Of a stretch of DNA of 64,000 bases, positions 22,756-34,269 are shown piece after piece. Every line of letters starts with the position of its first letter. The first letter of the stretch is position 1. Under the pieces are notes generated by a model. It saw only the letters and a program-made list of their open reading frames with translations. It searched no databases and was not told the origin of the DNA. This stretch comes from Spongilla lacustris. Taxonomy: Eukaryota > Porifera > Demospongiae > Spongillida > Spongillidae. The stretch lies in NCBI GenBank assembly GCA_949361645.1, contig OX442420.1, forward strand, positions 5,253,882 to 5,317,881, in the 5' to 3' direction. The translations under genes were made by a program, and so were the position numbers.

Positions 22756-24340
22756 TCTTATCCTCAAGATATGCAAAAAGCACAGTGACAACAATCCTTC
22801 AGTTTATGCACCACTTGTTTGTCCTTCTATGGACCCTGCATCACCCATGGAGATGGACTTAGCAATGAATCCGAGCTGTGCCCCCACTCCTCAATCAGAG
22901 TGTATAGTAGAAACCCTTCCAAATTCTACACAGCTTGCTGGTAAAGGAAATAGTAACCTTCATGAAGGCAATGGGGATGCCACACTTCTGCAGGATGAGG
23001 ACAGTGATGGCCAGCATGCCTACACACCCATCTGTGACTCCTTTGAGTATGAAGGACGTGGGGAAGAGAACAAGGAGTACATGTATATAACCTGCCGGCC
23101 CGAGGATGTTGTGGAAAGCATTAGTGACAGCAGTGGAGATGAACAAATACATGATGATATTGTCAGTTTTTCAACAATACCAACTACTGAAATTGCTGCC
23201 ATGATGACTCAGCCTCTAGTGACGCATCAACAACAGCAGAAAGAGTTCTGGCAACCACTTTCAGACACACCACCACTAGTAACGCCTTCAAATACACCCA
23301 TAGATGCAGCAGTAGTACTTCATGATGATGTGCAGTTTCATTTAGGGACAGCAGAGGTGGTTTGGGCCAACAAGTTCAGGAAAGAGTGTGGCCATCAGGA
23401 CGACCTCTATGAAAAGACTGTGGATGAGGAAATTTTGTATGAGTGTGTCACCAGCCACCCCCAGACTGTAATAGATGGCATCAATGGAATAAATGATGAA
23501 ATATACAATGAAATCACAAGCCTTTCCCCAGAACTGGCTACAGGCGTTGTGCTGCCTCCAGTGTTACAGCAACCACATAGGAACACATCACCATCAGTGG
23601 AGGAATTGAAAGCACCCAGAAGTGTTGCTGTCCTTCCAGGTAGGGTGCAGTATCCTGAAGCTGCAAGTAGTAAAGAGGTCAGTGATTTGGAAAGTGATAA
23701 ACTGGAATATGGAGGAAGTGTGGATGAGGACAATTGTTATGATTATGAGATTGGGATAAGTGAGGAGTATGAAGACATGACTGGATGTCCTCAGAATGAG
23801 TATGAGTACATGACTGGCTGCTCTCAGAATGAGGAGTATGTGTACATCGCTGGCTGCCCCCAAAGTGTGTTGGAGAACTGGAAGGAAGAGGAAATATACC
23901 ATGAGATAACAAGTCTTTCTCCAGTACAAGAGGCAGGAGTTGCAACCAAACAATCTCAACTAGAAGCACAGAAGAAACAGGATCAACTAGTAGAGCCTTC
24001 AAAGGCACCCAAAGATGCTGCTGTTGATATTGATGGGGTGCAAGTCTCTGTGGTGACAGCAGAGGTGGTTGGTGGTGACATGTTCACTAAACATCCTGGC
24101 CATCAGGACCAAAGAACAAATGGGGATGAGGATGATGAATATGAGTGCATGGCCAGCTCCTTTTGGAGAGTGATGGAGAGCATAGATGGGAGCTGTTGTG
24201 AGGATGTGGAAACTGATGTAACTAAATATCAATGCAATGAGAACACCAGTCTTGCTCCAGGACCAGCTACAGAAGTTGCTGCAATGGTGACCATGTTGAC
24301 TCCTGCAGTAAATACATCTTTTAAAATGTCTGAGTATTGA
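22756..24340 (+). CDS. Tyrosine-motif repeat tail, exon 2 of GTPase-tail gene 3
   Basis: It opens directly after an acceptor (TTTTTAG, 22749-22755) and begins LILKICKKHSDNNPSV, like the exon at 13178, with matching phase. It encodes about 527 residues. Motifs include KEYMYITCRPEDVVESI, NDEIYNEITSLSPE, a compact cluster of three motifs in a row (EEYEDMTGCPQ, EYEYMTGCSQ, EEYVYIAGCPQ at about 23763-23870), then EEEIYHEITSLSPV and EYECMASS. The linkers SLSPxxxxGV and VQVSVVTAEVV are shared with gene 2. It has fewer repeats than gene 2 (759-residue ATG-start portion there) and lacks its proline-rich start. The stop is TGA at 24338-24340. The predicted role is an SH2-docking scaffold on the GTPase. 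Confidence 0.85.
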
Positions 24341-25314
24341 AAGCCTGTGGTAAAGTTACAAAAATTTGTTACTATTGGATGATAGAACTATGTTTGAATG
24401 TTGATGTCCATGATGGATGGTCCCCAATGTTTAGTACTTGTAATCATTCAATACTCCGGCATATCAATATCTATTAGTCTGCAGGGACCACCACAATCGT
24501 CAAATCCAATATCACTTTTTCCCATTCTAGCTCATATGATTATGTGTTTTTGCTATGTGTATTTACGATGCTGTACACAATTATGCTTTTTATGCAATAA
24601 AATAATCATCTGTGGTACTACGATAAATAAGGCTGCCATGGCCGAAGAACATCTGAATGCCTAAATGTAAATATTGACACTGGTTCGGGGTGAAAAAATG
24701 CGTAGCAAATCGTTTCAGTCATCTATATTCAATATCACACAAGGACGGAGCATGCATGATTATTGTGTATTGAATTGGCTGTGCTGTTTTCGAAATGATT
24801 TGGTTCAACTGAGTGGTCAAGGTTTCGTTCGTATCCGAGCCGTGCGCCACGGATGTTTCGGATTGGAAACAAAGGTCGTAATAAGAATATACGGTATCAC
24901 TCAATCTAAGCAATGTTTAATGAGCTCATTATCGCTACCGTTTTGTGATATATGTTTCGAGAACAGTTTCTTGCCGAAAACAACTCTCTTAACTTATCTA
25001 AATGTAGCAATCACATACTCTATTGCTTTCCTAACAGAACACACACATTTGCGCACCAGTTTTCTAACGCAAGATGACAATGCGCAAGCTCGTTTTGATA
25101 GTTATGTGCGCACCATTTAGAAACTTACTATCAGAGTTAGACATCCAGCAGGCAAGGCGCGCAAAACCATAAGGTGAGATAAACTAAATAGTAAAGAGAA
25201 GAGTTTAGTCCACCAGTCTATCTGATTCGCAATGTGAGAACGATAATTTTACGCGTACTGTAGTTGTTGCATATTTGTGAATAATTGGCTCCGTTTCCCG
25301 ACACTAGCAGCTAA
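24341..25314. other. Gap between gene 3 and the RAG1-like gene
   Basis: A 148-codon open frame (24674-25120) has no recognisable similarity and is not called as a gene. AATAAA occurs near 24595. No heptamer/nonamer-like or inverted-repeat transposon end was found. Confidence 0.35.
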
Positions 25315-28300
25315 ATGGATTACCACATCCAGCAGCTTACTATACACTGCAGGATTTGTGGAAGGCGGGTGATTGATCATCGTGGCAAATGCACATACAC
25401 CGTTTACAAGTGCAAGGAGCTTGCTGAAAGTCTGCAGCAAGCACTTGCAATAACTGTAAACGATGATTGTACTGTCACGCACCCTGAATGCGTTTGCAAA
25501 TCCTGCAAGATAACTATAGACAGGGTCATCCAAGCCCGCAGTCTAGGTGTCCCTAAGAAGCTCATTGTCCCTTTTCAGTGGTATGCTCACAAAGCTGAAG
25601 GATGCATAGTAAGAAATAAGGTTTAAATATATAATTATTCATGCTGAAATTTATAAAATCAGATTTGTGAGCACTTCCACAAATCCAGCAAAGGGGGGAG
25701 AATGTCAAAGTTCATTCGTCAAACTGGTGTCTGGCCAAGCACACTGATCAAACATATTCAGGTAATTGCACCAGCTACTATAACTGATCCTGGAAGTCCT
25801 AGGCCACCAGTAGCACCTGACAATTTGTCTTGCCTGAGCAAGCTGCAATGCCCTTTGTGCTTGGAGATTCTATCTCAGCCAATTGAGCTGCCCTGCAGTG
25901 TTCTTGCTTGTGCTGAATGTGTCATTGAATGGTTAAAAGTCTCAGGTACTGTTTTGTGCCCATGCTGCTACTCAGCTGTTCCAATGGCTTCGGCTTCCTT
26001 GAGGCCAGCTTCTGATTTGATAATATTACTGCTAAATGATGTCTTGGTCCACTGCCCTTCCTGTGGCAGGAATATGAGAACTGGTGCATTTGTTGGTCAT
26101 GAGTGCATTAGTTCACCTACAAGAAGTGAAGTACATATGGCAGCTGATGTCCTTAGGCATGTGGTCTCCAACAGCCCCCCTGATGAGTGCGTGGTCAAAG
26201 TCCCTACAGGAGGCAGAGTTAAGCGTATTTATTATATGTTGGTATTACCACCACTCAATTTTTTTAAATAGCCAATAACATTGATGCGTGTGGTGCAAGC
26301 CAATTCTCCAACCACAACTGTGTGTGCAAAGACACTCAATGCACGTTGTCAAGAAATGCAAGCAATTAGGAATGTCATCAGTGGTGGTGAACCTTCTGCA
26401 CTTCTATGTAAGGAGGCAAGCTCCTTTCTTAGTAGAGAGGAAAAAAATGGCTCTGATGAAAGAAGCTGGCATAGTGGACATAGGACCAGGTGAAGGCTTG
26501 CTCATTAAGGCTTCTGTTTCTATAACGTGGAGCAAAACGCGGCTCCTTCGAAGGTACATAATAGATTCATGTATGGGAATATTGGCTCACCTGGAATTTT
26601 TGTATCAGGTTGTCAGTTGAAGGAATGTGGAGTTTCCTTAGCAAGTGAAGTATCGATGCGGAAGATCATTGATGAGATGATTGGTGACAACCTTGAAGGG
26701 GAAGTGGCACCATTTTCATTCAACTTGCCTTCTGGTGGGGAGGAAATCCGGGGAGCTCCTATAGTGTATGTACCAAACCTCATTCAGAAGATTGTTCAAA
26801 CTCTGGATGAGCATGATAGGTAATGTTCTCATCAATTAGTTAATCAATCAATAATGGTGCATGTACATGCAACACAGAAACACCAGACTTACTTGGCATG
26901 GAGGATTTATTCCTGAGAGTGAAATCTGGGTGAAACTTGGAGGAGATCGTGGTGGTGGAATTTTTAAGATGAATTTTCAGATTGTAAATGTTCCAAACCC
27001 CAACTCTGTTCTAAACACCTGTGTATTCTGCTGCTTCATGGCAGGGGATAGCACACATAATCTCCATGTTGCTCTGGACCGTTACAAACTGCAGGTTAAC
27101 AAGCTGCAAGGGATGAAATGGAGGTGTAGTACATTTATTTACATGTTCACAACACAACTGATTAAATTTTGTGTTAAACAGGGACTACACAGTGAGGGTT
27201 TTCCTGTGTGGGGATTATGACTTTTACAGCAAAATGTATGGCCTCTCAGGAGCAAGTGGTAAGTTAAGTATATAATAAAAACTGGAAGTCGAGGTACTAT
27301 ACATTGCATCTTTTAGGTTGTTATCCCTGTTTGCTTTGTACAATACACAAGGATGACATGAAGATACCACTCTCACGTCGAGGGTATTCCCCCACTCGAA
27401 CACTTGAGTTCATATATGAAAACCACAGTAAATACAGTGCAGCTGGTTACCCTAGAAGGCATGCACAGTTTTACTCAAATTGCATATCTGAGCCTATATG
27501 GGATATCCCCCTAGATCAAGTTAGTAATATAGAAACACCACACATGCAAGTTTATATTATCAATTATCTTTCATTAGGTATGCTTACCAGGTCTGCATAT
27601 TACACAGGGAATGTTTTCCAAGCTTTTTGATCTGCTGGAAGCTTCATGCCACAAATGGGACCTCCAACAAGCATATCAATACCAGAGAATGAGCTCCTCC
27701 ACTTTCACAACATACAGTGCACAGCTACAGCGACTCCAAACTGCCAAAGCAGAACTTGAAGTAGCCAAGCATTCCAAAGAAACTACAGAGCAGCTAGCAA
27801 CATATATGGTGTTGCAAGTTGGTGAGTCCAATGTGGTAACACAAAACTGGCTGCAGCAAGCTGAAGAACAGAGGGAGTCAGTAGAAAAACTGGCAAGTAT
27901 AAGTGCAATATAACAAATAAATAATTAGTGAAAATTGCAGGAGGATGAAATAGCTCACATTAGAGATGAACTGAAGAAAGGGTTTGCAACACATGATAGT
28001 CCATTTGTAAAAGAATTGGATAACACCCTGCAGATGCTAGGCGTGTCACGGCAGCAGTATTTTGGTGGAGTATTTGTTGGAAACCATGTGCATAAGTCTT
28101 TGCAGGCAAGAATCCTAACTAAAATTTAAAATAGCACATTGTATACTGGTTCTCATGAATTTCAGATCTCAAGCATTGAAGCCCTTTGTGGCTCAATGGT
28201 TGCAACTGCACAGCGAGAAATTCCATCCATCCTAAGTGATGTGATGGCCACTGCAACCATGTTCAGGAATATACTGGCACAATTTGGCCATTGCCATGAA

Positions 28301-28705
28301 TTGTATGATAGTAACTATATCAATGAATACAATGCCAGCCAACTCGGTAGGTGAAATATATCAGTTCAAAGAGTTTGCTAAAGATTGGGACTTTTCCTTT
28401 CAATAGCTACTGCCATACCCAGCTTTATGGAAAGTTTCAGGAAAGCATTTCCAGATGCCACTACTCCAATAAAGATGCACCTGCTGGAAGATCATACATT
28501 ACAATGGGCCAACAGAATGCATGTCGGGTTTGGTCTCCTTGGAGAGCAGGGTGCCGAATCTATACATGCTAAATTCAATTCCCTTTCCTCCCAATACAAC
28601 ACCATGCACGACAAGGTTCAAAGACTACTGTGCATAGTCAAGCAACACTTTTTAACTCTTCACACTGCACCTCACATACCACCACCAAAAAAGAGAAAGC
28701 GGTAA
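25315..28705 (+). CDS. RAG1-like recombinase/transposase, multi-exon
   Basis: Exons read by phase: 25315-25608, 25663-26217, 26272-~26553 (frame change at ~26441), ~26617-26819, 26878-27123, 27181-27258, 27317-27519, 27578-27892, 27941-28105, 28166-28346, 28407-28705; about 940 codons. Landmarks follow vertebrate RAG1 in order: zinc region CRICG, HPECVCKSC, FQWYAHKAEGC then ICEH; RING finger CPLCLEILSQPIELPC to CPCC; VHCPSCGRN...HEC finger; TGGR then P across an exon join (GGRP); SGGEPSALLC. The core shows GGDRGGG (first Asp), PNS, GDYDFYSKMYGLSGASG (second Asp region), the CLLC zinc pair, LHITQGMFSKLF, HLLEDH (HxxxxH zinc pair) and GEQGAESIHAKFN (Glu region). A coiled-coil-rich insertion (27710-28000) precedes the last part. 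The tail PPPKKRKR looks like a nuclear signal. No RAG2 nearby. It could be a domesticated gene or a transposon copy. Confidence 0.82.
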
Positions 28706-28721
28706 CTTTGTTTCGTTTCCC

Positions 28722-28722
<1 letters not shown>

Positions 28723-28755
<33 letters not shown>
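28723..28755 (+). repeat. Run of 33 C
   Basis: An uninterrupted C homopolymer 18 bases after the stop of the RAG1-like gene. The apparent poly-glycine frame on the other strand is an artefact. Confidence 0.9.
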
Positions 28756-28756
<1 letters not shown>

Positions 28757-30200
28757 TACATGTGCATATCATACACTCGACCACGTACACGGCATGAATA
28801 TACGCGCGTAAAAATGCCATTGTTTGGTGACACACAACTTTCCCAGAATTATCGTTCTCGATTTCAGAAAAGAAGAAAAGGGTTCTTTAAGGACTTAACT
28901 TTATCTGGCAAGTCGGCTTTTTGGCCCTTTTTGCGCCGTTTGGCGAATATACTGTCCCTGCTGCGACATATCAGTTTCAAGCGGTCCGCTTTCGAGTCCT
29001 AGGACACAATGCAGAAATGTACACCGAGCACGTGATTGCTAAAGTGCAAAGAGCGAAGGTCATTGGTGTATGTTCTGCTGTTAACATGCTTGTTAAACTT
29101 GTTGGTACCTTGTACAGCTGCAAATTCCAAAGGACATTACGTTGTCGGGGTGGTTGCTATGGGATGACGCAAGTACTTTTCAATATTACTTTATTGAACT
29201 TTATTTCCAACATTTCTACGAGCGCAAACATCCGTGGCGCACCGACGGAGTTCACCTTGCTTCTGGCTAACAACTTTTATATACACGCAATACAGTATTT
29301 GCATTATATATATAAGTAATATGCACAGTAATACAAAATGTCTCCTGTTTTAGGCATCCACTTAGCGGCCTCCAGCCTCGGGGCTCCCGGGTGTTCGGCG
29401 GCCGCTATTCAGGAGGGACCTTTTTCTTCTTTCCGTAAGGGGGTCCCTGACATGATTAATGTATGCACTTGTGATAATATAAAACAGGTTTTTTTAATTA
29501 ATTGAAATGCAACTACATGTAGAAAAGTTTGAAAATCTGATGACCTATAGAGCCAAAGGTAATCTCATTCATTGTGTTGAGTTGCTTTGCCGACATTCCG
29601 GAATTACATTCATCATAAGTTTTGATTTCCAATGGTCAGTAACGTAGAAATTCACAATCAGAGCACCATGGGCAGGCCCAAAGGTATATGTAGTAGTCGG
29701 AATAGAGCATTTTCCCATCATATTTCTAACTGCTTCAATTTGTAATGACTCCAGATCAGATGAGGATTATACACTTGTTATTTTTTCATATCATTGCATA
29801 ATGCATTTCTGGAATCTCTCCAATATTTCTGGGCAGTTATCCTTCCCAGAAAGAGGAAATAAGTTTATTTGGTTTCACATGGAAAAATTTTGTGGTCTAA
29901 TACTTAGACAAACAGAAAATATTTATTTTAGTATGTGAAGTAACCTCTTTGGCTATAAGAAAAAAATGTGTACAATTGTGTAGATAATGATCAAATCTGA
30001 TCTGCAGCAATTTCCAAGATTCTATATTGAAATAATTGTTCTTAAATTCAAAAATGGCCACACCAGAAGTATGTAAGGTCTTAGACCTTGCATGCTATTG
30101 TCGAAGGTGTGTAGAGAATTTTGCAGATATCTACATACTCCTGGACTGAAGAATGCAAGCTATAATAGCCATTTAAGACCTTTAAGATGAAGATAGCTTA
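28756..30200. other. Intergenic, no gene recognised
   Basis: Two modest open frames (28760-29002 and 28921-29319) have no recognisable similarity. A short GC-rich patch (29355-29450) contains GGCGGCC-type sequence. The rest is AT-rich. Confidence 0.35.
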
Positions 30201-31553
30201 CAGTGGAAACCGTGGTACATGACATTAAAATTTTTTTCCTGCTTTTCAATGTTTGGAATTGGTTTTAACAATAATGGTATGAACTGATGAAATTCTAATA
30301 ATGCAGTTTGGTTGGCAAACTAGTTGTCAACAAGCGTTTGAAATTGAAACTTGTCACGTGACTTTTTGGTTTCTATTTTTGGAAATGTGTGCCCCTCGTT
30401 CTGCAAAAGTAATTTTAGCTCATTTCTCCTCCTTTTGGAAACGGATGAGGCTGAACGTTGGCATATAACTACATCACTTGGTCGGGCCAAATGATGAACG
30501 CGGTAAACAGTTTGGGGTCCGCGGCTGCAAATGTGCTGTTTTAGGGGGAGACGCGTTTAGCTGTTTGTCTCGTATCGCGTTGTGTTTGTGCTACCGTAAT
30601 TTCACAGTGCATAGAAAACAGATATGTCTATCTGAAACGCTCGTTTAATGTCAACTTTTGTTTACTTTGTCGCAAAAAAGGTTGCCTCGTAAGGTTGGGT
30701 CATAAAAGTCAGCCATTTTCGGATGAATAACATTACAATTATTTACACTATTGTGGTTATCCTTGTTATGAGTGAAGAAACGAATTATTTGATTTTCAGA
30801 ACCAAACGGAAGGCCCAGTATCACGCGGGCTACCACGAAGAGCTAGCAAAGTGGTATTGCCACTTTAATTTGGGAAAGTTTGAAGCAAATTTTATTCCCA
30901 AACTTTCCCAAAGTGGCAGTACCTCGTTTGGTTCCGAAAAGAACCGCTATCTGCTTGTTCGCTTCACTCAATGAGTCATAACAAGGATTACCACAAAAGT
31001 GTAAATAATTGTAATGTTATTCATCCAAAAATTGCTGACTTTTAGGACCCAACCTTTCGAGGCAAACTTTTTTGCGACAAAGTGAACGATAGTTGACATT
31101 AAACGAGCGTTTCATATAGAAATACCAGTTTTCTATGCACTGTGAAATTACGGTAGCACAAACACAACGCGATACGAGACAAACAGCTAAACGCGTCTCC
31201 CCCTAAAACAGCACATTTGCAGCCGCGGACCCCAAACTGTTTACCGCATTCAACATTTGGCCCGACCAAGTGATGTAGTTATGTGCGTGGTAGTTATATG
31301 CAGCCTCATCCGTTTCCGAAAGGAGGAGAAATGAGCTAAAATTACTTTTGCAGAACGAGGGGCACACATTTCCAAAAATAGAAACCAAGAAGTCACGTGA
31401 CAAGTTTCAATTTCAAACTCTTGTTGACAACTAGTTTGCCAACCAAACTGCATTATTAGAATTTCATCAGTTCATACCATTATTGTTAAAACCAATTCCA
31501 AACATTGAAGAGCAAGAAAAAAATTTTAATGTCATGTACCACGGTTTCCACTG
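30201..31553. mobile_element. Fold-back element, 1353 bp, TA target duplication
   Basis: It is a palindrome over almost its whole length, centred near 30877. It begins CAGTGGAAACCGTGGTACAT and ends with the complement. TA flanks both sides (30199-30200 and 31554-31555), as in mariner-like insertions. The small reading frames are mirror images of each other and not real genes. Its ends share the CAGTGG start with the element at 10696. Confidence 0.88.
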
Positions 31554-31555
31554 TA

Positions 31556-32090
31556 GGCACCTGCATGTATGCAGGATTACTTCACCAAATGGGCATGCAG
31601 GTGTAGTTGGCCATAGGGAGACCTTTTCATATTGGTGGAAGGTCTGGTTACAAGCCTAGGATAGTATCACTTCACTAGTCTGACCACTGACGGGTATCCT
31701 CCAACTGCATGGGGCAGATGCTTGTGTGACTTACCTTGCTAAATTGCTGGGCCTATTTGAGGCACAACAATGCAGAGGTAAACTAGACCATTGATGTATA
31801 CGGCAAAGAAAGCATTCTTGCATGGACTTAATCAAATGGGCAGGAAAATACAACTTGCTGAAGTACGTTTATATTGAGGCATAGATACAACATGTACATA
31901 ATTCCGTTATACCATTACGGTATTGATTCGCTATAATTATTTGAAATACCAGACTGACCCCGTGAAAATCACAGGCTGATAAAGATTTTCATTCTTCAAT
32001 CCGGCCGGATAATCTGGATGTATCTGGATAATTCAATTCATACTGAATGTACTAATGAATTATATTACACCATAGCATACATGGATTATA
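31556..32090. other. Short spacer between two fold-back elements
   Basis: No gene recognised. It includes a small stem (GCACCTGCATG...CATGCAGGTG, about 31558-31612). Confidence 0.4.
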
Positions 32091-34269
32091 CAGGGTGTCT
32101 ACGAAAGAACGCAACGCTTTTGAACGGGAATAACTTTTGATAGAATTAAGCAAAAAATCTCATATTTTGAAACTGAGTTGGTCGGTTTCCTCAAATTTTT
32201 TTCCATCCTTTTAATTGATACATTATTAATCATGCTAATTAATTTTAATAAGCACAATAGATTAGCTGATTTTGAAAGTTCGTATGTGTTCACGTATCGA
32301 CTGTGAAGCTTCGTTCAAAATATTGGATTTTTTTCACATTCACAACTAAAACTGCAACCTTCTACCTATTTCTCTTCGCGTACGCATGCGCACACGACCT
32401 CGTCCTAAGACTTAATTCTGTGATAAAATAACTAATCTCAATCACGTGATACAATTCGGAGGCGGATCTTCTTTTTAATGCAATGCCCCACCTCCTTCGT
32501 GGGTGTTACAAGTCAGTGCCAATTAACATGTTTACATCCGATGTAGTGCGCACCAATTAGCACTATCGTATAGACAGGCACTAAACCGAGCGGCAGGTAC
32601 TACGGGTTGATATGAATTTGACATGTAATGCCATTCTGTGAGTTAGGACACGGAGACGCACACGTTAAACTTATAGCGCAAGTTATTACACAGTACACGC
32701 AAAAATGTGCTGGTTGGTAGTCTATCGATCAAATTCTTAGGTATCTGACTAATGTTTCAAGCCTGCAGCTAGGTTTTAGATAAGTTATTGTTTTTTTTTT
32801 CTTTAAAGAGAAGGCATCCCACATCAATTTTTTTTTAACGACTTAGACAAGCCATTGCACGATGGTTTCATTTTCATTGTACTACTTTGCAAGCCTGTTA
32901 GCTGGGTATGGTTGATTTATGTGATTTCATTTCATGGCATTCAGTAATGAAATTTTTGGATGATTAGGATGACTTGTTTTTTTTTTTTTTCTTGTTGCAC
33001 ACAAATGAGCCTATTAGCTGGTTTTCAAATCATGTCTGTGTGTGCATAAATATTGGTGGATGCTTTGCTTTAGAATAGACTCTTGTTATGTACCTTTAAA
33101 ACGACAACTTATGAGGTTGTAGTTTAATAATGTTGCAAGCTTTTGTGTATAGAAAATGATTATGGTACTTGGAATTTGCAAAAGCATCCTTTGACATTAA
33201 GTTGCAAGTGCAATACGGACCGTCTATGATAGGGAAGAATGTTATTTCAGAGGATCATAGTGTATGTTAAAGAATGTGCTTGGAAACCTGTGAGCTTTTA
33301 GCTGTGTCTATTGTTTCTTTGAAAGTAAGGTTAAGGTAATCTCTGTTTAAAAATACACCTGCAGGTTTTAGATGTTGGGGAATGTTGCGGTTTTCGTTTA
33401 AAGAAAGGTGTGCTTTGCATCATTGTTTAAAATTCTTGCTGTTGCTTATGTGCTGGTTGGTAGACTATCGATCAACATGTTTCAAGCCTCCAACAAGGTT
33501 TTAGATAAGTTTTAAGAGAAGGCATCTCAGATCAAAAAATTTTTAACGACTTAGACAAGCCACTCATGGTTGCATTGTCAATGTATTACTTTGCAAGCCT
33601 GTTAGCTAGTTCCCATATCATGGTGTGCTTAAGTAAGGGTAGGGTTGATTTATGTGATTTCATGGCTTCAGTAATGGAATTTGCTTGCAACAAGTTGTGA
33701 TTTTATATAGCTATTTCCTTACCATAATGTGTGCTAACTGCTGCTTATGGATATAGACCCTCTGCTTTAAGAGTTCCTTTATGCAGAGTGTGCTTAAATT
33801 TCTAATTTTGCAACCCATTAGATGATCGATTAGAGATGAATCAAAAAATCCTTTTTTAAAGCACCTAAGAAGAGTGCTGTTTTTTAAGATAGGTTGTGCT
33901 TAATAAAGTCATGAGTCCTATAGCTAGTTACTACAAATGTAGATCACAATCTGTGCTGTTGTTTAAGCATGGATACTAGGCTTCCATGTCTAGGAGATAC
34001 CTGTTGTGATTTGAAGAATTACTTTAGTATCGACTAATATTGCAAGTGGTTTTGTGATGCTTGGATTTAAGAGTGGTATTATTTCGCCATGTTGTGAGCA
34101 ATTGTGTGTCGAATTAGTGGTAGCATAAAAAGGGTAAAATGTTTGGGAATTCAGCTGTATGTCTTAAGAAAGCATCATGTTTTGTTAGCTACAGATTATA
34201 ATATGCTTATGAGTACTACATGTACATGTACATGTACAGTTGCAAGCCTAGCTTTTAAAAGTTCGAATA

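Noticed and set aside
13178..24340. Classic ITIM or ITAM arrays
   Set aside because: Position -2 before tyrosine is mostly acidic or charged rather than I/V/L/S, and the YxxL pair spacing of ITAMs is not met; Src-type and YxxM motifs fit better.
24341..30200. A RAG2-like (Kelch) partner or RSS-like transposon ends beside the RAG1-like gene
   Set aside because: No Kelch repeats in any frame and no paired CACWGTG-type inverted ends were seen around the gene.
30651..30974. Reading frames on both strands in the 30-31 kb region
   Set aside because: They are mirror images produced by a palindromic element.
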